From NCBI GenBank assembly GCA_029779435.1, contig JAKPAM010000014.1, positions 1 through 46,670 on the forward strand: a stretch of 46,670 nucleotides of DNA, written 5' to 3'. Under the pieces are notes generated by a model that saw only the letters and a program-made list of their open reading frames with translations, had not been told where the DNA came from and did no database searches. The first letter of the stretch is position 1; each line of letters starts with the position of its first letter. Source of the DNA: Pseudomonadota bacterium (GTDB lineage Bacteria; Pseudomonadota; Gammaproteobacteria; Burkholderiales; Burkholderiaceae_E). Positions 39,513 through 46,670 of the stretch are shown here, in pieces. Made by a program: the position numbers and the translations under genes.

Positions 39513-40559
39513 TCAGCGCCGCGTCGCCGCGCCCGGTCCGGCGCCGTTGCGATAGCCGGAGGGGCTGACGCCATGGGTCTTGCGGAAGGCGCGGCTGAAG
39601 TTGGCGACGTCGGTGAAACCGAGCCGATAAGCGATCTCCGACACCGACAGCTTGTCGTCCGCCAACAGCGTGCGGGCACGCGCGTTGCGCGCATCGATGG
39701 CCAGGTCGCGGAAGCTGCTGCCCTCGCTGCGCAGGTGGCGGTCGAGCGTGCGCGACGACAGCCCCCGCAGCCGGGCCAGCGCTCCCAACGTCAGCCGGCC
39801 GTCCTGTGCCGCGTCGAGCATCATCATCGCCCAGTGGGTCCAGCTCTCCGGCTCGCCACGGGCCTGCAGCAGCGCGTCGCACCGCTCTTCGGCGGTGCGC
39901 ACCGCGTGCTCGCTCGCCATCGGAAGCGGGGCGTCCAGGCTCCAGTTGCCGATGGCCATCCGCACTTCGGGTACCGGCGAGGCGACGAAGTGCACGCGCG
40001 CGGGCGCGAGTTCGCGGTACCGCTGAGCGTGCGGCGGCGGCGGTATCGACAGATGGATGTCGCAGGCGCATTCGGGGTCGCGCAGCAGCGGCTTGCATTG
40101 CAGGTACGTCGAGACCGCAAGCAGTTCCAGCGATACCTCCAGCACATGGCTGCCCATCGGCTGCACGGGACGGTAGATGATCTCGGCCTCATCGCCGTGG
40201 CGCTGGTAGACCATCCCGAACAGCGGCGTCAGCAGCGAGAAATAGCGCGAGCACTGGCGCAGCCCCTGGTCGAGCGTCGCGTACGACAGCAGCGCGTAGC
40301 CCAGGATGCCGTGCGAATTGAGCTTCAGGCGGCGGCCCCACTCGAAGCCCAGGTCGCTGCGCCCGGTCAGGCGCGGGATCTGGGCAAGCAGGTCCTCGTA
40401 TTGCGGCAAGGTGACGGTGAAGTCCGTCTCCTTCGCCCGCTCGGGCTCGATGCCCGCCGCGCGCAGCACCGCATCCACCGAGGCGCCGGCCGAGCGCAGG
40501 TAGTCGTCCATCAGCAGGATGTAGCGAGCTGGCAGCAGGGTGCCGGTGATGCTGGTCAT
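39513..40559 (-). CDS. AraC-family transcriptional regulator
   Basis: A 348-residue regulator. An N-terminal ligand-binding domain of the Arabinose_bd type (PF12625-like) covers about 20-210 (LPARYILLMDDYLRSAG, LGFEWGRRLKLNSHGILGYALL). The AraC DNA-binding domain is at about 240-345, with SSRTLDRHLRSEG and LSVSEIAYRLGFTDVANFSRAFRK followed by HGVSPSGYR. The ATG at 40559 replaces a longer open frame. It is divergent from the 3-hydroxyacyl-CoA dehydrogenase operon and shares with it a promoter region containing two 14-bp direct repeats, so it most likely activates that operon and represses itself. Confidence 0.92.
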   Translation of the reverse strand: MTSITGTLLPARYILLMDDYLRSAGASVDAVLRAAGIEPERAKETDFTVTLPQYEDLLAQIPRLTGRSDLGFEWGRRLKLNSHGILGYALLSYATLDQGLRQCSRYFSLLTPLFGMVYQRHGDEAEIIYRPVQPMGSHVLEVSLELLAVSTYLQCKPLLRDPECACDIHLSIPPPPHAQRYRELAPARVHFVASPVPEVRMAIGNWSLDAPLPMASEHAVRTAEERCDALLQARGEPESWTHWAMMMLDAAQDGRLTLGALARLRGLSSRTLDRHLRSEGSSFRDLAIDARNARARTLLADDKLSVSEIAYRLGFTDVANFSRAFRKTHGVSPSGYRNGAGPGAATRR

Positions 40560-40600
40560 TTCATCGTCCCGCAACAGCAGAGGTTCGTCCGAGCCTTTGT

Positions 40601-40635
40601 CGGAAAATGATAAGCAATCACCGGAAAGTGACAAG
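40601..40635. promoter_or_regulatory. Direct-repeat AraC operator with divergent promoters
   Basis: CGGAAAATGATAAG (40601-40614) and CGGAAAGTGACAAG (40622-40635) are direct repeats 21 bp apart, two helical turns, as AraC-family dimers prefer. Leftward, TTGTCA (40634-40629) and TATCAT (40612-40607) with a 16-base spacer make a strong promoter for the regulator gene inside the repeats. Rightward, CATAAT (40657-40662) is a -10 whose -35 region overlaps the second repeat, the layout of an activator-dependent promoter. Confidence 0.6.
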
Positions 40636-40737
40636 ACTGCGCGTGGATCGCCTCGACATAATGCGCCGGCAACCATCATCACGCGCAGCATCGAGCGTCC
40701 CGACGCGCTGCTGAAGCGATGGATCGAGGAGACTCCC

Positions 40738-41697
40738 ATGTTCCAAGTGAACCACCTGACCCTGCTGGGCTCGGGCGTGCTCGGCGGCCAGATCGCCTGG
40801 CACAGCGCCTTCAAGGGCAAGCACGTCGTCGTGTACGACATCTCGGAAGAAGCGCTGGCGGCCTGCCGCGCCGCGCAGGCGCAGTACGCAGCCCTCTACC
40901 TGATGGACGAGATCGGCGCCAGCGAGGCCGACGTGGCCGCCGCGCGGCAACGCCTGAGTTTCACCACCGACCTGGCCGGCGCGGTGGCCAACGCCGATCT
41001 GGTCATCGAGGCCGTGCCGGAGATCCCGGACGTCAAGACGCGCGTCTACCAGCAGATGGCGCCGCTGCTGCAGGCCCACACCCTGATCGCCACGAACTCG
41101 TCGACCCTGTTGCCGAGCGATTTCGCGGCCGCCACCGGCCGGCCCGACAAGTACTGCGCGCTGCATTACGCGAACTACATCTGGTCGGCCAATCTGGTCG
41201 AGATCATGCCCCATGCGAAGACGGCCCGCGCCACGCTCGAAGCCGTCACCCGCTTCGCGATCGAGACGGGCATGGTGCCGATCGCCGTCGGTACCGAGCA
41301 CAACGGCTACGTGCTCAATTCCTGGTTCCCGGCCCTGCTCAACGCCGCCCAGACGCTGGTGACCAACGGTATCGCCACGCCCGAGGACGTCGACCGCACG
41401 TTCCTGATCGCGAACCGGGGTGCGCGCATGGGGCCGATGGGCATGATGGACGTCGTCGGCATGAAGACCGTCTACGACGTGTCGATGCATTGGGGCCACG
41501 TGCGGGGCGACGCCCAGCAACTGGCCAACGCCGAGTACATCAAGACGCATCTGCTGGACAAGGGACGCACCGGTCTGCTGGCCGGCAAGGGGTACTACGA
41601 CTACCCGGATCCCGCTTATGAGGCGGCGGACTTCCTGGCGGTGCCGCCCCTGTCGAAGCTGCCTGAGATCGTCGATCGTCTGATCCCCAAGGCGTGA
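40738..41697 (+). CDS. 3-hydroxyacyl-CoA dehydrogenase
   Basis: A 319-residue NAD-dependent 3-hydroxyacyl-CoA dehydrogenase. The N-terminal Rossmann motif is LLGSGVLGGQIAWHSAFKG with acidic VVYDISEEAL. DLVIEAVPEIPDVK and IATNSSTLLPSD are typical. The catalytic His is in CALHYANYIWSANLVEIM; the classical HFFNPP motif is altered to HYANYIW, which may alter substrate choice. The C-terminal helical domain contains GYVLNSWFPALLNAA. GAGGAG precedes the ATG at 40738. It is the first gene of a run that continues with the GMC oxidoreductase and aldehyde dehydrogenase, under the AraC-type operator. Confidence 0.92.
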   Translation: MFQVNHLTLLGSGVLGGQIAWHSAFKGKHVVVYDISEEALAACRAAQAQYAALYLMDEIGASEADVAAARQRLSFTTDLAGAVANADLVIEAVPEIPDVKTRVYQQMAPLLQAHTLIATNSSTLLPSDFAAATGRPDKYCALHYANYIWSANLVEIMPHAKTARATLEAVTRFAIETGMVPIAVGTEHNGYVLNSWFPALLNAAQTLVTNGIATPEDVDRTFLIANRGARMGPMGMMDVVGMKTVYDVSMHWGHVRGDAQQLANAEYIKTHLLDKGRTGLLAGKGYYDYPDPAYEAADFLAVPPLSKLPEIVDRLIPKA

Positions 41698-41728
41698 TCC
41701 AACAGACAAGCAAACAGGAGACACCAGC

Positions 41729-43699
41729 ATGACCGAATGGATGACCGAAGAACGGCGCGCGGGACTGCGCGCGATCTGCGACACGGTGGTTCCGGCGATC
41801 CCGCGCGCCGATGACCCCACCGGCTTCTGGGCGCGCAAGGCCACCGACGTCGGTACCGATGAGGCCATCATCGTCGCGCTGGCCGGCATGCAGACCGAGG
41901 CACGCGACGGCTTGCTGGGTCTGGTGGACGGGCTGGTCGCGCAAGGCATCCTGACCGCCTCGCAGTTGTCGCGCGAACAGATCCTGTCGCGGACCGCGCT
42001 GTTCGGCCCGGCGGCCGCGTTCGGCGTCGGCGCGCTAAGCGGGCTGGTGCGCCTGATGGCTTATGGCCTGCCCGACGCCGTTGGGCAGAACCCGTTCTGG
42101 AAGGCGTTCGGTTATCCGGGCCCGATCAGCGCGCCGCCGCAGGCGCCGAAGCCGATCCGGCCGCTGGTCCCCAACGGCGACATGACGATCGACGCCGACG
42201 TCGTGGTGGTCGGCTCGGGCTCGGGCGGCGGCGTGGTGGCGGGCAAGCTGGCGGCTGCCGGACTGAAGGTCGTCGTGCTCGAAGCCGGCGGCTATTTCAA
42301 CGAAGCCGATTTCAACCAGCTCGAACTCTGGGCTTACCAGAACCTGTACTGGCGAGGCGGCCCGACGCCGGCGGCCGACCTGAACATCTCGATCATGGCC
42401 GGCGCCGCGCTGGGGGGCGGCAGCACCATCAACTGGAGCAACTGCCTGCGCACGCGCCCCTGGGTGCGCGAGGAATGGGCGCGCGAGCATGGTCTCGAAG
42501 GCGTCGACGGCCACGACTTCGACCGCCACCTCGACGCCGTCTGCGCGCGCATCGGGGTCACCGACCAGTGCTCGGAGTTCAATGGCCCGAATCAGCGCAT
42601 CGAAGACGGTGCGGCGCGGCTGGACTGGTCGTTCAAGCGCCTGCTGCGCAACGCCGACCCGACGACTTATGACCCGGCCAGCGCCGGCTACATGGGCTTC
42701 GGTGATCAATCCGGCTCCAAGCTGGGCACGATGAAGACCTGGCTGCAGGATGCGTTCGATGCCGGCGCCGACGTCATCGTGCGCTGCCGCGCGGACCGGG
42801 TGCTGGTGGAAGGCGGACGCGCCGCGGGCGTGCTGGCCACTTATCGCGATCCGGCCACCGGCGCGAGCGCGGCGCTGACGGTGCGCGCACCGCAGGTGGT
42901 GGTGGCCGGCGGCGCGCTCGAATCGCCTGCGCTGCTGCTGCGCTCGGGCATCGGGGGGCCGGCCGTCGGCAGGTATCTGCGGCTGCATCCGTGCACGGCG
43001 ATCGCCGCGACCTATCCGGATCCGCAGGACGCCTGGTGGGCCGCGCCGATGACCGCGATGATCGACCAGTTCGAGCGCCCGGACGGCGGCGACTACGGCT
43101 TCCTGATCCAGGCGCCGCACTGCTCGGTGGGCACGTCGGCGGCGCTGCTGCCGTTCACGACGGCGGTGGCGCACAAAGAAGCGATGAGCCAGCTCCGCAA
43201 TACCGCGACGACGATCGGGCTGACGCGCGACCACGGCCACGGCCAGATCTCGATCGACGCCCAGGGCGAGGCGGTGCCGACGTATTCGGTCACCGATCCG
43301 GTCGACGTCGCGAATCTGTACGCGGGCATGGAGGCGCAGGTGCGGATGCATCAGGCCGCCGGCGCGGTCAAGGTGGGCGTGTTGGCCGCCGGCGCTCCCA
43401 GTTGGCGCTGGGGCGACGATCTCGACGCCTTCGTCGCCCGGCTGCGCAGACTGCCGCTGCGTTTCGGCGGCGTCAGCCTGTTCTGCGCGCACCAGATGGG
43501 TTCCTGCCGCCTGGGTAAGGATCCCGCGCTCAGCGTGGCGGGCCCGTTCGGCGAACTGCACGACACGCCGGGAGTATGGATCGGCGACGCCAGCGCGTTC
43601 CCGACCTCGTCCGGCACCAATCCGATGATTTCGACGATGGCGCTGGCCCACCGTACCGCCGAGGCGGTGATCGCGGCCGCCGGCAGCCGCCGCATCTGA
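41729..43699 (+). CDS. GMC-family FAD oxidoreductase (long-chain alcohol oxidase-like)
   Basis: A 656-residue flavoprotein. Residues 1-130 form a helical N-terminal extension resembling the gluconate-dehydrogenase subunit 3/long-chain alcohol oxidase type ([19 protein letters not shown]). The FAD motif is [17 protein letters not shown] at about 158-174. [18 protein letters not shown] is the second GMC signature. The active-site His is in [12 protein letters not shown], with an Asn in SGTNPMIST. It would oxidise an alcohol to an aldehyde or ketone. There is no signal peptide. It starts 31 bases after the dehydrogenase and ends 13 bases before the aldehyde dehydrogenase, so the product probably passes to that enzyme. 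Confidence 0.92.
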   Translation: MTEWMTEERRAGLRAICDTVVPAIPRADDPTGFWARKATDVGTDEAIIVALAGMQTEARDGLLGLVDGLVAQGILTASQLSREQILSRTALFGPAAAFGVGALSGLVRLMAYGLPDAVGQNPFWKAFGYPGPISAPPQAPKPIRPLVPNGDMTIDADVVVVGSGSGGGVVAGKLAAAGLKVVVLEAGGYFNEADFNQLELWAYQNLYWRGGPTPAADLNISIMAGAALGGGSTINWSNCLRTRPWVREEWAREHGLEGVDGHDFDRHLDAVCARIGVTDQCSEFNGPNQRIEDGAARLDWSFKRLLRNADPTTYDPASAGYMGFGDQSGSKLGTMKTWLQDAFDAGADVIVRCRADRVLVEGGRAAGVLATYRDPATGASAALTVRAPQVVVAGGALESPALLLRSGIGGPAVGRYLRLHPCTAIAATYPDPQDAWWAAPMTAMIDQFERPDGGDYGFLIQAPHCSVGTSAALLPFTTAVAHKEAMSQLRNTATTIGLTRDHGHGQISIDAQGEAVPTYSVTDPVDVANLYAGMEAQVRMHQAAGAVKVGVLAAGAPSWRWGDDLDAFVARLRRLPLRFGGVSLFCAHQMGSCRLGKDPALSVAGPFGELHDTPGVWIGDASAFPTSSGTNPMISTMALAHRTAEAVIAAAGSRRI

Positions 43700-43712
43700 T
43701 GGAGATAAGCAC

Positions 43713-45158
43713 ATGACCGCAACGAACGCCGTTCCGGCACACGACAGGTTCTACATCGGCGGCGAGTGGGTCGCGCCCGCGCCGGGCTACGCGCTGCACG
43801 ACGTCGTCAACGCGTCCACCGAGGACGTCATCGCCCGCGTTCCGCTAGGGTCGGCCGCCGACGTGGATCGCGCGGTAACCGCCGCCCGCCAGGGTTTCGA
43901 TGCCTGGTCGCAATCGGACTGGCAGACCCGCGCCGCCGCGCTGGAAGCGATCCACGCCAAGCTGGCGGAACGCGCCGACGAGATCGCCGCGCTGGTCTCG
44001 CGCGAGATGGGCATGCCGCTGACGGTATCGCAGTTGATCCAGGCCGGGCTGCCCGCCTGGTCGTTCGGCACGATGGCCCAGCTGGTACGCGATTTTCCGT
44101 GGCAGGAAGAGGTCGGCAATTCGTTGATCGTGCGCGAGCCGATCGGTGTCGTCGGTGCGATCACGCCGTGGAACTACCCGTTGCACCAGGTGGCGGCCAA
44201 GGTGGCGCCGGCGCTGGCGGCCGGCTGCGCGATCGTGCTCAAGCCCAGCGAAGTGGCACCGCTGTCCGCGTTCGTGCTGGCCGAGATCATCGATTCGGTG
44301 GGCTTGCCGGCCGGCGTGTTCAACCTGGTCACCGGCACCGGCCCGGTGGTCGGCGAAGCGCTCGCGTCCCATGCGGGCATCGACATGATCTCGCTGACCG
44401 GCTCGACGCGTGCCGGCAAACGGGTCGGTGAACTGGCCGCGCGGACGATCAAGCGCGTATCACTGGAGCTGGGCGGCAAGTCGGCGAACATCATCCTCGA
44501 CGACGTCGGCGCCGACCTGGAGGCCGCCGTCGTCGATGGTCTCCAGAAGTGCTTCCTGAACGCCGGCCAGACCTGCACGGCCTTTACCCGCATGCTGGTG
44601 CCGCGCGCGCGGCTGGCCGAAGTGGAGGCGATCGCCAAGTTCGCGGCCGAAGCCGTCAAGCTCGGCGATCCGTTCGACCCGGATACCGAACTGGGGCCGA
44701 TGGTGACGCAGGCCCACCGCGAAACGGTGCGCCGCTACATCCGCAAGGGCATCGAAGAAGGGGCCAAGCTGCTCTGCGGCGGGCCGGAGCCGGTCGATGG
44801 GCTCGCCAAGGGCTGGTTCGTCAAGCCGACGGTCTTCTCCGACGTGACGCCCGGCATCACGATCGAGCAGGAGGAGATCTTCGGCCCGGTGCTGTGCATC
44901 ATCCCTTATGACAGCGAGGACGAAGCGGTCCGGATCGCCAACGGCACGGTCTACGGCCTGTCCGGTGGCGTCTGGGGCAGTGACCCCGAGCGCGCCGAGC
45001 GCGTGGCCCGGCGCCTGCGCACCGGCATGGTCGACATCAACGGCGGCACGTTCAACCCGATGCAGCCGTTCGGCGGCTACAAGCAATCCGGCAACGGGCG
45101 TGAACTGGGCGCGCACGGCCTGGCCGAGTTCACGGAGATCAAGTCGATGCAGCGCTAG
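43713..45158 (+). CDS. Aldehyde dehydrogenase (NAD(P)-dependent)
   Basis: A 481-residue aldehyde dehydrogenase-superfamily enzyme. [20 protein letters not shown] is the N-terminal family motif. [12 protein letters not shown] is the cofactor loop, [12 protein letters not shown] carries the general-base Glu, and [14 protein letters not shown] carries the catalytic Cys. [14 protein letters not shown] and the closing [15 protein letters not shown] are present. It oxidises an aldehyde to an acid. It lies 13 bases after the GMC oxidoreductase gene, and the acid it forms could be the substrate of the CoA transferase upstream of the regulator. Its stop codon lies in the left arm of a large inverted repeat. 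Confidence 0.94.
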   Translation: MTATNAVPAHDRFYIGGEWVAPAPGYALHDVVNASTEDVIARVPLGSAADVDRAVTAARQGFDAWSQSDWQTRAAALEAIHAKLAERADEIAALVSREMGMPLTVSQLIQAGLPAWSFGTMAQLVRDFPWQEEVGNSLIVREPIGVVGAITPWNYPLHQVAAKVAPALAAGCAIVLKPSEVAPLSAFVLAEIIDSVGLPAGVFNLVTGTGPVVGEALASHAGIDMISLTGSTRAGKRVGELAARTIKRVSLELGGKSANIILDDVGADLEAAVVDGLQKCFLNAGQTCTAFTRMLVPRARLAEVEAIAKFAAEAVKLGDPFDPDTELGPMVTQAHRETVRRYIRKGIEEGAKLLCGGPEPVDGLAKGWFVKPTVFSDVTPGITIEQEEIFGPVLCIIPYDSEDEAVRIANGTVYGLSGGVWGSDPERAERVARRLRTGMVDINGGTFNPMQPFGGYKQSGNGRELGAHGLAEFTEIKSMQR

Positions 45159-45209
45159 GGCCTGCCGACGCCAGGATCGACTCTGCGCCGAGGGGCGTCG
45201 ACAGGCCCT
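45157..45209 (+). terminator. 16-bp stem-loop at the end of the aldehyde dehydrogenase operon
   Basis: AGGGCCTGCCGACGCC (45157-45172) pairs with GGCGTCGACAGGCCCT (45194-45209) at 15 of 16 positions around a 21-base loop. The left arm overlaps the TAG stop codon by two bases. There is no T tract, so it may be an mRNA-stabilising 3' structure or a factor-assisted terminator between convergent genes. Confidence 0.55.
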
Positions 45210-45325
45210 GGTGCGGTGAGTCTTTGATTCATGGCATCAGGCGCGTGGGCGGTAGAGACCGCCGACGCTTCCGGCGCCTCGCTCATCGCGACGGCATGCC
45301 GCTCGGTGGTGTCCCGACCGCAGCC

Positions 45326-46165
45326 TCAGACCTTGACTCGCGCGGCCATGCCCGCGATGTAGCGCGTCACCCAGCGCGGCGTGACCTGCGCCCAGGCCGC
45401 CGTCACCTGGTTCGATATACCCGGCACTTCGACCACGCGTCCGCTCATCAGCGCGCGATATGCCTGCGCAGCCACGTCCTTCGGGTTGGACAGGAATTCC
45501 TTGGGCAGCGCCCGTGCGCTCGACGACTGGTCCTGGATCTCGTCGCCCATGCTGGTGGCGGTCAGCCCCGGGCACAGCGCCGTGGCCTTGACGCCGGTAC
45601 CTCGCAACTCCTCGGACAGCGCTTCGGTAAGCGACAGCACGTAAGCCTTGCTCGCCGCATAGGCCGCCATCGACGGTATCGGCTGGAACGCGGCCAGCGA
45701 GGCGACGTTCAGGATGCGGCCGACGCCGCGCTCGATCATCGCCGGCAGCAGCCGGGCGGTCATCTCGGTGAGCGCGCGCACGTTCAGATCGACGAGCGCG
45801 GTCAGCTTGTCGGGATCCGCTTTGGCGAACGGGCCGACATCGACGACGCCGGCGTTGTTGACGAGGATGCCGATGAACTCGCCGTCGGCTTCGGCCGCCT
45901 TGACCGCCGCGGCCGGCCCGTTGGGTTTGGTCAGGTCCTGCGTCACCAGTTTCACATCGGTCTGGTAATCGCGCGTGAGTTCCTCGGCCAGATCGGCCAG
46001 CGCCTCGCGGCGGCGGGCGACGAGCGTGAGCCGGTGGCCGTGCTGGGCGAACTGGCGCGCCAACTCGGCGCCGATACCGGCCGAAGCACCGGTGATCAGT
46101 ACCCGTCCGATGTCCTTGCCGTTGATCTGCGCGCCGGCAGAACCGGATTTCTTGCGTGTGGCCAT
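45326..46165 (-). CDS. SDR-family oxidoreductase
   Basis: A 279-residue classical short-chain dehydrogenase. The cofactor motif is LITGASAGIGAELARQF, and VARRREAL after beta-2 favours NADPH. VNNAGV, the catalytic Ser in NVASLAAF and YAASKAYVLSL are present. The C-terminal part (VAAQAYRALMSGRVVEVPG) resembles the DltE/YqjQ-type SDRs. A basic N-terminus (MATRKKSG) precedes the fold. Oxidation or reduction of an alcohol or ketone is expected; the substrate is unknown. It converges with the aldehyde dehydrogenase operon and is divergent from the ccdA gene. Confidence 0.9.
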   Translation of the reverse strand: MATRKKSGSAGAQINGKDIGRVLITGASAGIGAELARQFAQHGHRLTLVARRREALADLAEELTRDYQTDVKLVTQDLTKPNGPAAAVKAAEADGEFIGILVNNAGVVDVGPFAKADPDKLTALVDLNVRALTEMTARLLPAMIERGVGRILNVASLAAFQPIPSMAAYAASKAYVLSLTEALSEELRGTGVKATALCPGLTATSMGDEIQDQSSSARALPKEFLSNPKDVAAQAYRALMSGRVVEVPGISNQVTAAWAQVTPRWVTRYIAGMAARVKV

Positions 46166-46188
46166 AGGGGTCTCCTTGACGGTCTATC

Positions 46189-46210
46189 GTTGATCCGAGG
46201 TTGATCCGAG
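46189..46210 (+). repeat. Tandem 11-bp repeat upstream of the SDR gene
   Basis: GTTGATCCGAG occurs twice in a row, 24 to 45 bases before the SDR start. It could be a recent duplication or a binding site pair. Confidence 0.7.
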
Positions 46211-46384
46211 CGCGTGAGAGTTTGCCCGAACGCCGTTCGCGGCCAGACGCTCCGGAGCCGATGCTACCGACAACTTGATGCATGCAGGGCGGGTATGACA
46301 CCGAAATCGGGACGCGTGCTGCGGCGTCGCCGCTGGCATGATTCTCGCCGGACCGGAGGCGTATCCGGCAATCGACGACTCACA

Positions 46385-46421
46385 TTGATGTTTTAGTTTG
46401 ATGCGCATAAAATATGCGCAT
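46385..46421 (+). promoter_or_regulatory. ccdA promoter with palindromic operator
   Basis: TTGATG (46385-46390) and TAAAAT (46408-46413) are 17 bases apart. ATGCGCATA (46401-46409) and TATGCGCAT (46413-46421) form a perfect 9-bp-arm inverted repeat across the -10, as expected for antitoxin autorepression. Confidence 0.6.
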
Positions 46422-46444
46422 AATCTGGCGATAGGATTGCTGCG

Positions 46445-46670
46445 ATGCCTTCGATCTTTGATACCGAAGCTCCCAAGAAAGCCACGAACGTGAGTATCAA
46501 TAGCGACCTTTTGTCGCAGGCAAGGAACTTGAAGATCAACCTGTCCGCGACGTTGGAACAGGCATTGGCCGAGCAGGTCCGAATTCGGCAGCGCGAGCTT
46601 TGGAAGCAACGCAATCAGGGCGCGATACAGGCGTATAACGACTTGGTCGCCGACCATGGCTGCCTGGGGG
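46445..46670 (+). CDS. ccdA: CcdA-type antitoxin (3' end beyond window)
   Basis: The first 75 codons of a type II antitoxin: MPSIFDTEAPKKATNVSINS, then LLSQARNLKINLSATLEQALAE and ending in WKQRNQGAIQAYNDLVADHG. The N-terminal ribbon-helix-helix (KATNVSINSDLLSQAR) and the C-terminal toxin-binding segment match CcdA. Only a few residues are missing at the edge, so a ccdB toxin gene should follow directly outside the window. AGGA lies eight bases before the ATG. It is clearly less GC-rich than its neighbours, suggesting acquisition. CcdB poisons DNA gyrase, and CcdA neutralises it and represses the operon. Confidence 0.85.
   Translation, partial: MPSIFDTEAPKKATNVSINSDLLSQARNLKINLSATLEQALAEQVRIRQRELWKQRNQGAIQAYNDLVADHGCLG

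Noticed and set aside
46184..46657. Minus-strand open frame opposite the right-edge gene
   Set aside because: The plus strand reads as a CcdA antitoxin with promoter, operator and ribosome site. The minus frame resembles nothing.

Overview
The window is 46.7 kb of mostly very GC-rich DNA with dense, short-spaced genes, many ATGA or TGATG stop/start overlaps and GGAG-type ribosome sites. Together with the gene families present (CaiB-type CoA transferase, GMC oxidase, MaoC hydratase, FdhF/YdeP, DUF445, DUF3108) this fits a betaproteobacterial chromosome of the order Burkholderiales, probably near Alcaligenaceae. That placement is an inference; no rRNA or tRNA lies in the window to test it. I see no prophage, CRISPR array or complete insertion sequence. 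Two places look acquired or decayed: about 33.2-35.55 kb (a TnpB-type relic, then a less GC-rich Ada/thioesterase/exporter trio) and the right edge (a ccdA antitoxin running off the end).

Layout. 1-0.6 kb: the start of a probable GNAT acetyltransferase and a small membrane protein. 0.67-6.04 kb (minus): a three-gene signalling operon of histidine kinase, stand-alone receiver, and receiver-PAS-GGDEF-EAL protein, which should turn a membrane signal into a change in cyclic di-GMP. 6.2-11 kb: an HSL-type esterase, a four-rhodanese/cysteine-dioxygenase-like fusion, a CBS-pair protein and a small outer-membrane barrel. 11.26-15.83 kb: an acyl-CoA block (quinone-oxidoreductase-like MDR, SDR, MaoC hydratase, and a divergent acyl-CoA synthetase). 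16.1-21.7 kb (plus): J-domain/zinc-ribbon protein, YihY, DUF3108 protein, an OmpR-type two-component pair and panB. 21.7-24.9 kb: DUF445 protein divergent from an ABC1/UbiB-family kinase. 24.97-27.6 kb (minus): an esterase and a Baeyer-Villiger monooxygenase that probably act in sequence. 27.6-30.3 kb: a repeat-filled intergenic region, then a YdeP-type molybdopterin oxidoreductase. 30.3-33.2 kb: crotonase, two tandem thioredoxin-like proteins and an MFS transporter.

33.2-35.55 kb: the TnpB relic and the translationally coupled AdaA-like/PaaI-like/EamA trio. 35.6-38 kb (minus): a VOC protein, an internally deleted VOC remnant, an SRPBCC protein and an MFS transporter, read from one promoter with two GGAC-N3-GTCC sites. 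38.1-46.2 kb: a catabolic neighbourhood with CaiB CoA transferase, AraC regulator, 3-hydroxyacyl-CoA dehydrogenase, GMC oxidoreductase, aldehyde dehydrogenase and SDR. These would form an alcohol-to-aldehyde-to-acid-to-CoA route whose substrate cannot be read from sequence.

The most informative non-coding signals are: a pair of 14-bp direct repeats 21 bp apart between the AraC gene and its divergent target; a (GAC)17 microsatellite with a GC hairpin and tandem 14-mers upstream of the YdeP-type gene; a 60-bp repeat shared by two loci that begins at the stop codon of an unrelated gene in both; and a 9-bp-arm palindrome in the ccdA promoter. No single segment is convincingly a wholly new system. 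The rhodanese-dioxygenase fusion and the repeat-loaded ydeP upstream region are the best candidates for something undescribed.
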